Shown here: one piece after another, positions 1 through 5,134 of the stretch | Layout of the letters: each line of letters opens with the position of its first letter | How positions within the stretch are numbered: position 1 is the stretch's first letter | Source: Anaerolineae bacterium | GTDB lineage: Bacteria; Chloroflexota; Anaerolineae; JAFGEY01 | Assembly: GCA_016929775.1 (NCBI GenBank) | Contig: JAFGIE010000022.1 | Span: forward strand, 1-5,244 | DNA length: 5,244 nt | Reading direction: 5' to 3' | The notes under the pieces: model-generated | The model's input: only the letters and a program-made list of their open reading frames with translations | Database searches by the model: none | What the model was told of the DNA's origin: nothing | Program-made: the position numbers and the translations under genes

Positions 1-33
1 GCCTCCCTACTTACTCTAGAGCAAATCGCCGTC

Positions 34-57
34 ATTTTGGGCGAAACTTAGGTAGTA
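34..57 (+). repeat. Left copy of a 24-base inverted motif
   Basis: The motif reads ATTTTGGGCGAAACTT followed by AGGTAGTA. It matches the reverse complement of 5189-5212 at 21 of 24 positions, so the two copies face each other across almost the whole window. The core resembles TTTCG-GG-CGAAA, itself a short inverted repeat that is degenerate in this copy. No transposase is nearby and I see no matching short direct duplications outside the two copies. It could be a dispersed intergenic repeat, the end of a decayed element, or a protein-binding site. The match is seen directly; any function is unknown. Confidence 0.6.
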
Positions 58-87
58 GCGGATTGATCCGCTGTCCGCTTCCAAACC

Positions 88-116
88 TTGACACAGCCCT
101 CTGACGCATGTACAAT
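88..116 (+). promoter_or_regulatory. Near-consensus sigma70-type promoter for the thioredoxin-fold gene
   Basis: TTGACA at 88-93 is a perfect -35 hexamer. It is separated by exactly 17 bases from TACAAT at 111-116, which matches the TATAAT consensus at five of six positions. Transcription would be expected to begin near 122-125, giving an untranslated leader of about 90 bases before the ATG at 215. So complete a housekeeping promoter is notable in DNA this GC-rich and suggests strong, constitutive expression unless an operator overlaps it. Confidence 0.8.
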
Positions 117-125
117 GACCCCTCA

Positions 126-150
126 CGCGCAGGCTCCCCGAGCCTTCGCG
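126..150 (+). promoter_or_regulatory. Stem-loop at the 5' end of the predicted leader RNA
   Basis: Arms CGCGCAGGCT (126-135) and AGCCTTCGCG (141-150) pair at nine of ten positions around a CCCCG loop, with one internal C-T mismatch. The stem begins only a few bases after the transcription start predicted from the 88-116 promoter. A 5' terminal stem-loop may protect mRNA from decay. There is no T-run after it to make it an intrinsic terminator. The pairing is seen; the role is inferred. Confidence 0.45.
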
Positions 151-214
151 TCGTCCGGACCGGCGGATGTCCCGACCGGCCCTATCCTGACACACGCGCA
201 AAAGGAGCGTACCG

Positions 215-796
215 ATGGCCTTCACCCTAGAGCTAGGCGCCGAGGCGCCCGATTTCGAGCTGCCCGCCACGGATGGCAAGACCTATTCCCTGGCTGACTG
301 GGACGACGCCGAGACCCTCGTCGTCTTTTTCACCTGCAACCACTGCCCCTACGTACTCGGCTCGGACGAGGTCACGCGGCAGACCGCAGAAAAGTTCGCG
401 CCCCACGGCGTGCGCTTTGTGGCGATCAACTCGAACAGCAAGCACACCTACCCCGAAGACGACTTTGACCACATGGTCGCCCGCATGGCCAAGTATGGCT
501 TCCCGTGGATCTACCTGCACGACGCGTCCCAGGACGTCGCGCGGGCCTACGGCGCGCTGCGCACGCCCCACTTTTACGTCTTTGACGCAGACCGCACGCT
601 CGTCTACACCGGTCGCGGCGTCGACAGCCCGCGCGACACCTCGCGCATGACCGTCAACGACCTCGAGAACGCGCTGAGCGAGCACGTCGCCGGCAAGCCC
701 GTGACCACGCCGCTCACCAACCCGATCGGCTGCAACGTCAAGTGGGAGGGCATGGACGCCCACTGGATGCCGCCCGAGGCCTGCGACCTCGTTTAG
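215..796 (+). CDS. Thioredoxin-family protein with CNHC active site (AhpC/TSA-like redoxin)
   Basis: A 193-residue soluble protein with a thioredoxin/peroxiredoxin fold, probably a cytoplasmic thiol-disulfide oxidoreductase. Residues 8-20 ([13 protein letters not shown]) are the typical redoxin N-terminal strand. The active site is C41-N-H-C44 after the FFT strand and is followed by PYV. The cis-proline loop is T117-P118 in [10 protein letters not shown] distal GCNVKW motif adds C173, and C190 lies close to the C-terminus. Proteins with CNHCPYV and a distal GC-x-(V/I)-KW motif form a recognisable, poorly characterised thioredoxin-like family of about this length. The ATG at 215 is supported by AAAGGAG at 201-207, seven bases upstream. 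No signal peptide is seen. The gene stands alone, has its own promoter, and converges with the ABC gene. The fold is secure; substrate and electron donor are unknown. Confidence 0.92.
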   Translation: MAFTLELGAEAPDFELPATDGKTYSLADWDDAETLVVFFTCNHCPYVLGSDEVTRQTAEKFAPHGVRFVAINSNSKHTYPEDDFDHMVARMAKYGFPWIYLHDASQDVARAYGALRTPHFYVFDADRTLVYTGRGVDSPRDTSRMTVNDLENALSEHVAGKPVTTPLTNPIGCNVKWEGMDAHWMPPEACDLV

Positions 797-803
797 GGGC
801 TGC

Positions 804-823
804 GGGCGGTTCGCGAACCGCCC
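804..823. terminator. Perfect 20-base palindrome just after the thioredoxin-fold gene
   Basis: GGGCGGTTCGCGAACCGCCC is a perfect palindrome with ten-base arms, starting eight bases after the TAG at 794-796. In RNA it would form a GC-rich hairpin from either strand, so it could mark the end of both convergent transcripts. No T-run follows on either strand, so a standard intrinsic terminator is not shown. It is also the head of the 25-base-period array, and the following CCTACG matches the tail of the element at 5135-5159. This suggests a dispersed palindromic repeat serving as, or only resembling, a terminator. Confidence 0.4.
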
Positions 824-970
824 CTACGTTCCGTCCCGCGAACCGCCCGTACGTTTCGTCTTGCGAACCGCCCGTACGTTTCGTCTCGCGAACCGCCCGC
901 TCCCACCGTGGCATTGCTTTGTGCGGGCGGTTCGCGAACCGCTCCTACGTTTTGTCCTGCGAACTGCCCC
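812..970. repeat. Six-copy, 25-base-period repeat array between convergent genes
   Basis: Units of the form CGCGAACCGCCC, then (C/G)TACGTT, then (C/T)(C/T)GTC with a variable end, start at 812, 837, 862 and 887 with an exact 25-base period. After a 46-base step, two more start at 933 and 958, again 25 apart. The last copy is truncated at GAACTGCCCC and abuts the stop codon of the ABC ATPase at 973-971. There are no unique spacers of CRISPR type. The array nearly fills the gap between the two stop codons. The unit also forms the right arm of the palindromes at 804-823 and 925-944, so the array probably grew by tandem duplication of part of a palindromic intergenic repeat. Confidence 0.85.
925..944. 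repeat. Second, near-perfect copy of the 20-base palindrome
   Basis: GGGCGGTTCGCGAACCGCTC differs from the palindrome at 804-823 by one base (T at 943), which still allows a G-U pair in RNA read from the plus strand. It heads the second block of the 25-base array. Read from the minus strand it lies 27 bases past the ABC ATPase stop codon, so it is the nearest strong hairpin for ending that transcript. No T-run accompanies it. Confidence 0.6.
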
Positions 971-1792
971 TTACTCGATTCCCTCCAGCACGCGGCGCAG
1001 CAGCGCCTGCTCGCGCGGGTCCAGGCAGTCGAGCGCTGCCTGATCCCCAGCCAGCAGCGCCTGCCCGATCCCCGAGTCGCGGAATGCCTTTAGATCCTCC
1101 TCGTACGGGCTCCCCACCAAGTGCTCGCGCGCGATCACGCCATCCCGCATCACCAGCACGCGGGTTGTCTGCCGCGCGATCGCCAGGTCGTGGGTCACGA
1201 TCACAAAGGTCGTGCCCAGCTCGGCGTTCAGCTCGTGCATCAGGCCGATGATCTCGGCCCCGCTCTGCGAGTCTAGGTTCCCCGTCGGTTCGTCCGCCAG
1301 CACCACCGAGGGCCGATTCGCCAGCGATCGCGCGATCGCCACCCGCTGCCGCTGCCCGCCGGACAGCTGGTTCGGCAGGTGGCTGATCCGATCCGCCAGG
1401 CCAACCAGTTCGAGCAGCTCCTTGCTGCGCTTGCGCCGCGCCGTGCGCCCGCCAGGTTGCCCCATCATCGGCACCTCGACGTTCTCGCGCGCGTTCAGGG
1501 TCGGGATCAGGTTGTGCAGCTGGAACACAAACCCCACCGTGCGCGCGCGAAAGGTGTCCAGGTCGCGTACCTGCGCCAAGTCCTGCCCGTTGACCAGCAC
1601 CTGCCCCTCGGTGGGCCGGTCGAGAGCGCCGATCATGTTCAGCAGCGTCGACTTGCCCGAGCCGGAGGGGCCCATCACCGCCACGAACTCGCCGCGCCAC
1701 ACCTGCAGATCCACGCCGTCGAGCGCCCGCACCTGCGCCCCGTCGCCGTAGACCTTGACCAGGTTCCGGGTCTCGATCATGTACTCGCCCAT
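971..1792 (-). CDS. ABC transporter ATP-binding protein, LolD/MacB type
   Basis: A 273-residue cytoplasmic ATPase subunit that would power a lipoprotein-extraction or export type ABC transporter. Positions from the chosen start are: Walker A GPSGSGKST 41-49, Q-loop glutamine 91 in FVFQ, signature LSGGQRQRVAIARS 143-156, Walker B VVLADEPTGNLD 163-174, and H-loop histidine 201 in VTHD. All catalytic residues are intact. The signature plus GNLD is typical of the LolD/MacB/FtsE-like group. The ATG at 1792 lies two bases after the adaptor gene's TAG, which fits translational coupling. Another ATG at 1780 (MIETRNL) is an equally plausible family-like start, and the open frame also extends upstream to 1837 inside the adaptor gene. 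The last 45 or so residues (SPYEEDLKAF to RRVLEGIE) go beyond the usual end of about 225-230 residues. No permease gene follows; transcription runs into the repeat array. Confidence 0.95.
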   Translation of the reverse strand: MGEYMIETRNLVKVYGDGAQVRALDGVDLQVWRGEFVAVMGPSGSGKSTLLNMIGALDRPTEGQVLVNGQDLAQVRDLDTFRARTVGFVFQLHNLIPTLNARENVEVPMMGQPGGRTARRKRSKELLELVGLADRISHLPNQLSGGQRQRVAIARSLANRPSVVLADEPTGNLDSQSGAEIIGLMHELNAELGTTFVIVTHDLAIARQTTRVLVMRDGVIAREHLVGSPYEEDLKAFRDSGIGQALLAGDQAALDCLDPREQALLRRVLEGIE

Positions 1793-1794
1793 CT

Positions 1795-3144
1795 CTACTG
1801 TGCCTCGATGTCGACGAACGCCGTCATGCCCCAGCACAGCCCCGGATCGACCTCCGCCAGCGCGATCCAGGTCGTATAGTGCACGCCGCCGCCCCCCGAC
1901 GCGGACACCGGCGCGATGCGCGTCACCTCGCCCGCAAAGACCCGGTCCGGCATGGCGTCAAAGGTCACGTCGACCCGCTGCCCGGCGGCGACGCGCACCA
2001 CGTCGATCTCGTCCAGGTCCGTCGTCTCGACGCGCAGCGAGTCCAGGTTCCCGAGCGTCAGGATCGCCTGTCCCGGCGCCAGGTACGCGCCGGCGCGCAC
2101 GTGCACCTCGCCCACCGTGCCCGCAAAGGGCGCGCGGACCGTCGCCGCGCGCAGCTGCTGGGCAAGGTGCGCCGCCTGCGCTTCGGCCTGCGCCAAGCGC
2201 GCCTCGACCTGGGCGATCTCTTCCGCCCTCGCCTCGTCGCGGTAGGGGTTCTCCCACGCGCGCAGGTAGCGCAGCTGCGCCGTCGCCGCCGCCACCTCCC
2301 CGCGGAGCAGGTCCAACGTCGCGGCATGCGACGCCGCTGCCTCCTCGGCTTTGTCCAGCATGGCCTGCGCCTCTACGAGCTGGGCCTGCAGCACGCCGGT
2401 CCCGAGCGCGTGCGCGCGCTGGGCGTCGCGTGCGCTGTCGAGCCGGGCCTGTGCGGCGCGGTAGGCGAGCTGCGCCTGCTCCAGCTGCTTTGCCCACCCA
2501 TCGCGGATCGACTGGTCCTCCCACGGGCGGTCGAGCGCCTTGGTGTACTCGTCCTGGGTATCGTCGAGCGCGATCTTGGCCCGTTCGACCTCGACCTCAG
2601 CCAGGGCCACCTCCGGTGCTAGGTCCTGTGCGCGCTGCTGTGCGATCAGGGCCTCGACCTGCGCCACCCGAGCTCGCGCTGCGGCGACGTCGATCTGGGG
2701 GTCCGTGCCCTCGGCTTGGGCCAACTGCGCCTCCGCCATGCGGAGCGCGATCGCGGCTTGCGCCACCTGGTGCGCGTTGTCGCGGTCGGCGCGCGCGATC
2801 ACGGCGCCCGGCGATCCCGCCTGCACCTGGGCGAGCAGCGCCCGCTGCGCCGCCGCCTCGTGCTGCGCTTGCTCCAGCGCAGCCTCGAGATCGGCTGCGC
2901 CCAGCACGACCAGCGCCGCATCTGCCGCGACGCGATCGCCGGGCTGGACCAGCACCTCCAGCACCTCGCCCCCCCGCGCGTGGCTGAGCGCGGCCCACTG
3001 GGCGGGCACCAACACGCCCGTTGCCGAGACCACGGGCACGTACTGGTCCACGTCACTTGGGGTCGGCGTCGGCTGGTCGGCTGACTGGCATCCCGAGACG
3101 GTCAGTGCCACGGCGAGCAATACCATCGCGATCGCCCTGTTCAT
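1795..3144 (-). CDS. HlyD/MacA-like periplasmic adaptor, predicted lipoprotein
   Basis: A 449-residue membrane-fusion (adaptor) protein that would link an ABC permease to the outer envelope. Residues 1-18 are a lipoprotein signal peptide (MNRAIAMVLLAVALTVSG) with lipobox VSGC and acylated C19, followed by a Pro/Thr/Ser linker. Residues about 44-81 are the first half of a biotinyl/lipoyl-like domain (GGEVLEVLVQPGDRV). Residues about 85-335 are Ala/Glu/Gln-rich heptad-like helices, probably one or more coiled-coil hairpins. The second lipoyl half is about 336-365 (VRAPFAGTVGEVHVRAG), with beta-barrel and membrane-proximal strands to the end. The coiled coil is about twice the length typical of MacA. 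The ATG at 3144 is preceded by AAGGAGGG at 3149-3156, five bases away. The gene is followed after two bases by the ABC ATPase, with which it surely forms an operon. The transported substrate cannot be read from sequence. Confidence 0.93.
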   Translation of the reverse strand: MNRAIAMVLLAVALTVSGCQSADQPTPTPSDVDQYVPVVSATGVLVPAQWAALSHARGGEVLEVLVQPGDRVAADAALVVLGAADLEAALEQAQHEAAAQRALLAQVQAGSPGAVIARADRDNAHQVAQAAIALRMAEAQLAQAEGTDPQIDVAAARARVAQVEALIAQQRAQDLAPEVALAEVEVERAKIALDDTQDEYTKALDRPWEDQSIRDGWAKQLEQAQLAYRAAQARLDSARDAQRAHALGTGVLQAQLVEAQAMLDKAEEAAASHAATLDLLRGEVAAATAQLRYLRAWENPYRDEARAEEIAQVEARLAQAEAQAAHLAQQLRAATVRAPFAGTVGEVHVRAGAYLAPGQAILTLGNLDSLRVETTDLDEIDVVRVAAGQRVDVTFDAMPDRVFAGEVTRIAPVSASGGGGVHYTTWIALAEVDPGLCWGMTAFVDIEAQ

Positions 3145-3148
3145 GTGG

Positions 3149-3156
3149 CCCTCCTT
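3149..3156 (-). promoter_or_regulatory. Strong ribosome binding site of the adaptor gene
   Basis: Read on the minus strand this is AAGGAGGG, with the ATG of the adaptor gene beginning a few bases later at 3144. It fixes that start and suggests efficient translation of the first gene of the adaptor-ATPase pair. Confidence 0.8.
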
Positions 3157-3341
3157 GCGTATCCACCGTCTGGCCCGCAGTGTGGTGTGGTTGGGCTCTT
3201 GCTGGATTGTGGGTGTGTTGATTGTGCCAAACTCGCTACACGAAACGAGTGAGCATCCCTCTTGCCGACACGTGCGCTGCGCCCATGCCGCCAGGCGCGG
3301 AGCTCATCGACCAGCGTGCTCTGCCTGCGCCAGGCGCGCCC
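3157..3341. other. Intergenic spacer with a GT-rich stretch and two copies of CGCCAGGCGCG
   Basis: No gene is seen here. Bases 3180-3230 are GT-rich on the plus strand and visibly lower in GC than their surroundings, as expected for a promoter region. TTGGCA (minus strand, 3230-3225) could be a -35 box, but no good -10 lies 16-18 bases beyond, so I do not call a promoter. ACTCG (3231-3235) and CGAGT (3246-3250) could form a weak stem. CGCCAGGCGCG occurs at 3289-3299 and again at 3328-3338; the second lies within the palindrome GCGCCAGGCGC (3327-3337), four bases beyond the methyltransferase stop codon, and could help end that transcript. Confidence 0.4.
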
Positions 3342-4022
3342 TCAGTCGTAGGCGATCCCCTCGCTCTTGCCAAAGTGGAGCGTATAATTCCAAAAGTTCC
3401 CGTAGAACCGCTCGCGCGTAAAGCCCACGCCCTCCACCAACTGGACCACCTCGAACGGGAAAGCATAGTCGGGATCGGTGAACTCTTCGGTGATCGAGAG
3501 CAGCCCCCCTGGCTTGAGCACCCGGCGCAGCTCGTCGAGCGCGCCATGCTGGTAGGGGATCTCGGGCAGGACCGCGACCAAGAAGGCCCGGTCCACGCTC
3601 TCATCCTGCACGGGCAGCTGGTACGCGCTGGCGACGTGGGTCTCGACGTTGGTCAGCCCCTCCTCGTGCAGCCGTTGCTCCAGGCGCGCGACCATCTCGG
3701 TCCGTTCTTCGACCACGATCAGCTTGCCCCCGGGCCCGACGCGCCGCGCCGCCTCGACGGTAAAGATCCCGGGTCCGGGCCCGATCTCGAGCACCGTTTC
3801 GCCGGGGTGGATGCCGACGCGATCGAGGACCGGTCGCGCGTACCACCGGCGGATCGGGTTGTCGACCAGGCACGGCACCATCGCCGGGAAAGGCAGGCGG
3901 ATGCCGCCGCGTGCAAAGAGCCGGTAGATCAACTTGAGCAGGACCAGCCAGAACAACAGCAGCCCGCTGATGCTGATCAGCACGATCTGGAGCGCGTACA
4001 GTACGGGGTGTTCTCTCTTCAT
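3342..4022 (-). CDS. Membrane-anchored class I SAM-dependent methyltransferase
   Basis: A 226-residue protein that joins an N-terminal membrane anchor to a Rossmann-type methyltransferase domain. Residues about 8-36 are hydrophobic (LYALQIVLISISGLLLFWLVLLKLIYRLF), long enough for one transmembrane helix. The SAM-binding motif I is VLEIGPGPG at 77-85. Strand beta2 with its acidic end is LIVVEE (101-106). VDRAFLVAVLPEIP (143-156) fits motif II, and RVLKPGGLLSI (167-177) is the usual strand 5 region, as in UbiE/Methyltransf_11 proteins. The ATG at 4022 is supported by AGAAAGGA at 4029-4036. Being tethered to the membrane suggests a lipid, quinone or other hydrophobic substrate, but that is inference. 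The upstream ICMT-like gene lies 303 bases away across hairpin repeats, so separate transcription is likely. Family is secure; the specific reaction is not. Confidence 0.9.
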   Translation of the reverse strand: MKREHPVLYALQIVLISISGLLLFWLVLLKLIYRLFARGGIRLPFPAMVPCLVDNPIRRWYARPVLDRVGIHPGETVLEIGPGPGIFTVEAARRVGPGGKLIVVEERTEMVARLEQRLHEEGLTNVETHVASAYQLPVQDESVDRAFLVAVLPEIPYQHGALDELRRVLKPGGLLSITEEFTDPDYAFPFEVVQLVEGVGFTRERFYGNFWNYTLHFGKSEGIAYD

Positions 4023-4077
4023 GCCGCATCCTTTCTATGCCCTCTCGATACACCATCCAGCCAGGCACCGATACCGC

Positions 4078-4123
4078 CGGACCCCTCCCCCAGCCCCTCC
4101 GCAGCGTGGAGAGGGAAGGCAGC
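4078..4123 (+). repeat. Hairpin repeat, copy 1 (46 bases)
   Basis: This 46-base unit begins CGGACCCCTCCCCC and ends GGAAGGCAGC. It matches 4165-4210 at 43 of 46 positions. CTCC and GGAG segments on either side of GCAGCGT can pair. It lies in the leader side of the membrane-anchored methyltransferase gene, about 55 bases upstream of its start, and downstream of the ICMT-like gene. Comparable C-rich hairpin repeats are common between genes in several bacterial phyla. Confidence 0.8.
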
Positions 4124-4128
4124 ACACG

Positions 4129-4156
4129 CTCGTCCCTCCGCTCCAGCGGGGGGACG
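4129..4156. repeat. 28-base hairpin repeat, left copy
   Basis: This 28-base sequence is identical to 5092-5119. Within it, arms GTCCCTCCGCT and AGCGGGGGGAC pair at ten of eleven positions, the exception being a G-T/G-U wobble, so it forms a very stable hairpin with a tiny loop. With its partner it brackets the ICMT-like gene as a direct repeat. It is most likely a dispersed palindromic repeat. Confidence 0.85.
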
Positions 4157-4164
4157 CCGACGCA

Positions 4165-4210
4165 CGGACCCCTCCCCCGGCCCCTCCCCAGCGTGGAGAG
4201 GGGAGGCAGC
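4165..4210 (+). repeat. Hairpin repeat, copy 2 (46 bases)
   Basis: A second copy of 4078-4123 with three substitutions. Arms CCCCTCCCCA (4181-4190) and TGGAGAGGGG (4194-4203) pair at nine of ten positions around GCG, a better hairpin than in copy 1. The two copies are 87 bases apart in the same orientation. Confidence 0.8.
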
Positions 4211-4230
4211 GCCCACATCGCGTCGACGGC

Positions 4231-4254
4231 GTCCCGACGGAGGACCGTCGGGAC
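4231..4254. terminator. Perfect 10-base-pair stem-loop between the two methyltransferase genes
   Basis: GTCCCGACGG (4231-4240) and CCGTCGGGAC (4245-4254) are exact reverse complements around the loop AGGA. It lies about 70 bases past the ICMT-like stop codon on the minus strand. No T-run follows on either strand, so it is a candidate transcript end or RNA-stabilising hairpin, or another dispersed palindromic repeat, rather than a proven terminator. Confidence 0.4.
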
Positions 4255-4282
4255 GAGCCTCCCTCCGCGCGCCGACTCCTAC

Positions 4283-4321
4283 TCCCCCTTCCAGTTGGGA
4301 GGGGGCTGGGGGGTGGGTCCG
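4283..4321 (-). repeat. Inverted, diverged member of the hairpin repeat family
   Basis: Read on the minus strand it begins CGGACCCACCCCCCAGCCCC, which matches the start of the units at 4078 and 4165 apart from a few bases, and then diverges. It contains a hairpin with arms CCCCCTTCC (4284-4292) and GGGAGGGGG (4297-4305), pairing at eight of nine positions around AGTT. It ends four bases past the ICMT-like stop codon, so this hairpin could end or protect that transcript. Confidence 0.7.
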
Positions 4322-4325
4322 CCTC

Positions 4326-5027
4326 CTACCACACCCCCGGCACCAACCGCCACCGCACCCGCGCGGCGTACGCCGCATAGCCCGCCAGCTCGTGGCGCAA
4401 CGTCCGATCTTCCAGCGCCGTGCGCACGACGATCGCGATCGTGCCCAGCCCGACCGGGATCAGCGCCCACAACGAGCCCAGTCCCAGCGCAGTGCCCCAC
4501 TCTGCCACCACATAGCCCACGTACCCCGGATGCCGCACGTAGCGATAGGGCCCTGCCGTTGCCACCGTGTGCCCGCGCTCATCCTGGATGCGGACCATCG
4601 TGGAGAAGAACCGGTTGGCAGCCATCGACCAGCTGAACAGCCCCTGCCCCAGCACGATCGCCGCCATGCCGCCGACGTGCAGGGCCACGGGCAGCGACGC
4701 CGACCAGTCAAAGCGTTCGTCGAGCCCCGCCACGATCGGGATCGCGAGCCCAGCCGCCGAACCAACGACCGACAACACGCGGTCCCACCCCTTCACGTTC
4801 CGCTTGCGCAGCGTCCCCCGTTCCGCCGCGACTTCAGGGGAAACGACGAACGCGTTCAGCGCCAGGACCGCGGCGCCGACGCCGACGTACACCCACCCCC
4901 ACACCCAGTCCGGGTCGCCCGCCGCGACAAAGAGCGCGATCACGAGCAGCATGAACTGGAACAGGACCTGCAGCCAGCGGCGGACCACCGCACGCTGCAG
5001 CGCCTCCGTGGCACGCTCATCCTCCAT
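4326..5027 (-). CDS. Isoprenylcysteine carboxyl methyltransferase-like membrane protein (ICMT/PEMT type)
   Basis: A 233-residue integral membrane methyltransferase. Hydrophobic segments lie at about 21-37, 41-62, 82-102, 110-132 and a longer, hairpin-like stretch at about 173-205. The family SAM-binding core is GPYRYVRHPGYVGY (159-172), with the conserved R-H-P at 165-167. The C-terminal acidic and aromatic part is also present: LEDRTLRHEL, GYAAY and RWRLVPGVW at the end. These features define the ICMT/phospholipid methyltransferase superfamily. In bacteria without prenylated CaaX proteins the substrate is usually unknown and may be a lipid or small hydrophobic molecule. I start at ATG 5027 because AGGAGGTG lies just upstream; a longer frame from TTG at 5057 has no comparable site. 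Matching repeat modules lie on both sides of the gene. Family confident, substrate unknown. Confidence 0.9.
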   Translation of the reverse strand: MEDERATEALQRAVVRRWLQVLFQFMLLVIALFVAAGDPDWVWGWVYVGVGAAVLALNAFVVSPEVAAERGTLRKRNVKGWDRVLSVVGSAAGLAIPIVAGLDERFDWSASLPVALHVGGMAAIVLGQGLFSWSMAANRFFSTMVRIQDERGHTVATAGPYRYVRHPGYVGYVVAEWGTALGLGSLWALIPVGLGTIAIVVRTALEDRTLRHELAGYAAYAARVRWRLVPGVW

Positions 5028-5031
5028 CCAC

Positions 5032-5040
5032 CACCTCCTC
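5032..5040 (-). promoter_or_regulatory. Ribosome binding site that fixes the ICMT-like start
   Basis: Minus-strand GAGGAGGTG contains AGGAGGTG, an eight-base perfect complement to the usual 16S rRNA 3' end (CACCTCCT). It ends four bases before the ATG at 5027, leaving about six bases after the AGGAGG core. It favours that ATG over the TTG at 5057. Confidence 0.85.
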
Positions 5041-5091
5041 AACGCCCGCCCTGGCAACAGCCCACTCGTCCTTCCGCGTGCCGACTCATCC

Positions 5092-5119
5092 CTCGTCCCT
5101 CCGCTCCAGCGGGGGGACG
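5092..5119. repeat. 28-base hairpin repeat, right copy
   Basis: Identical over 28 bases to 4129-4156 and in the same orientation, with the same 11-base-pair GC-rich stem. It lies upstream of the ICMT-like gene, within the stretch that should hold its promoter. Just before it, 5073-5089 matches 4264-4280 at 15 of 17 positions, so more than one module is shared between the two flanks of the gene. Confidence 0.85.
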
Positions 5120-5134
5120 TCCCCGCCCACCGCC

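Noticed and set aside
16..297. Small open frames on both strands at the left end
   Set aside because: They overlap the promoter, leader and start of the thioredoxin-fold gene, have no ribosome binding site of note and show low-complexity composition.
812..970. Possible CRISPR array
   Set aside because: The period is 25 bases with the repeat filling the whole unit, so there are no unique spacers, and no cas gene is present.
1324..1339. Perfect 16-base palindrome GCGATCGCGCGATCGC
   Set aside because: It lies inside the ABC signature helix and encodes conserved Ala-Ile-Ala-Arg-type residues, so codon preference in GC-rich DNA explains it.
945..1700. A 251-residue minus-strand frame overlapping the ABC ATPase
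   Set aside because: It is an out-of-frame reading of the ATPase gene, rich in Gly, Ala and Arg and without Walker motifs.
1755..2987. A 410-residue open frame on the plus strand, opposite the adaptor gene
   Set aside because: It is dominated by Arg, Pro, Ala and Gly, has no recognisable domain, and is explained by the lack of stop codons in the shadow frames of a very GC-rich gene. The minus-strand frame has a signal peptide, adaptor motifs and a strong ribosome binding site.
3223..3256. Promoter for the adaptor gene based on TTGGCA and nearby CACAAT
   Set aside because: The spacing between the two hexamers is about 13 bases, too short for a sigma70-type promoter, and no better -10 is found 16-18 bases away.
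5028..5057. Upstream TTG start giving ten extra residues to the ICMT-like protein
   Set aside because: The TTG has no good ribosome binding site, while the ATG at 5027 follows AGGAGGTG at ideal spacing.
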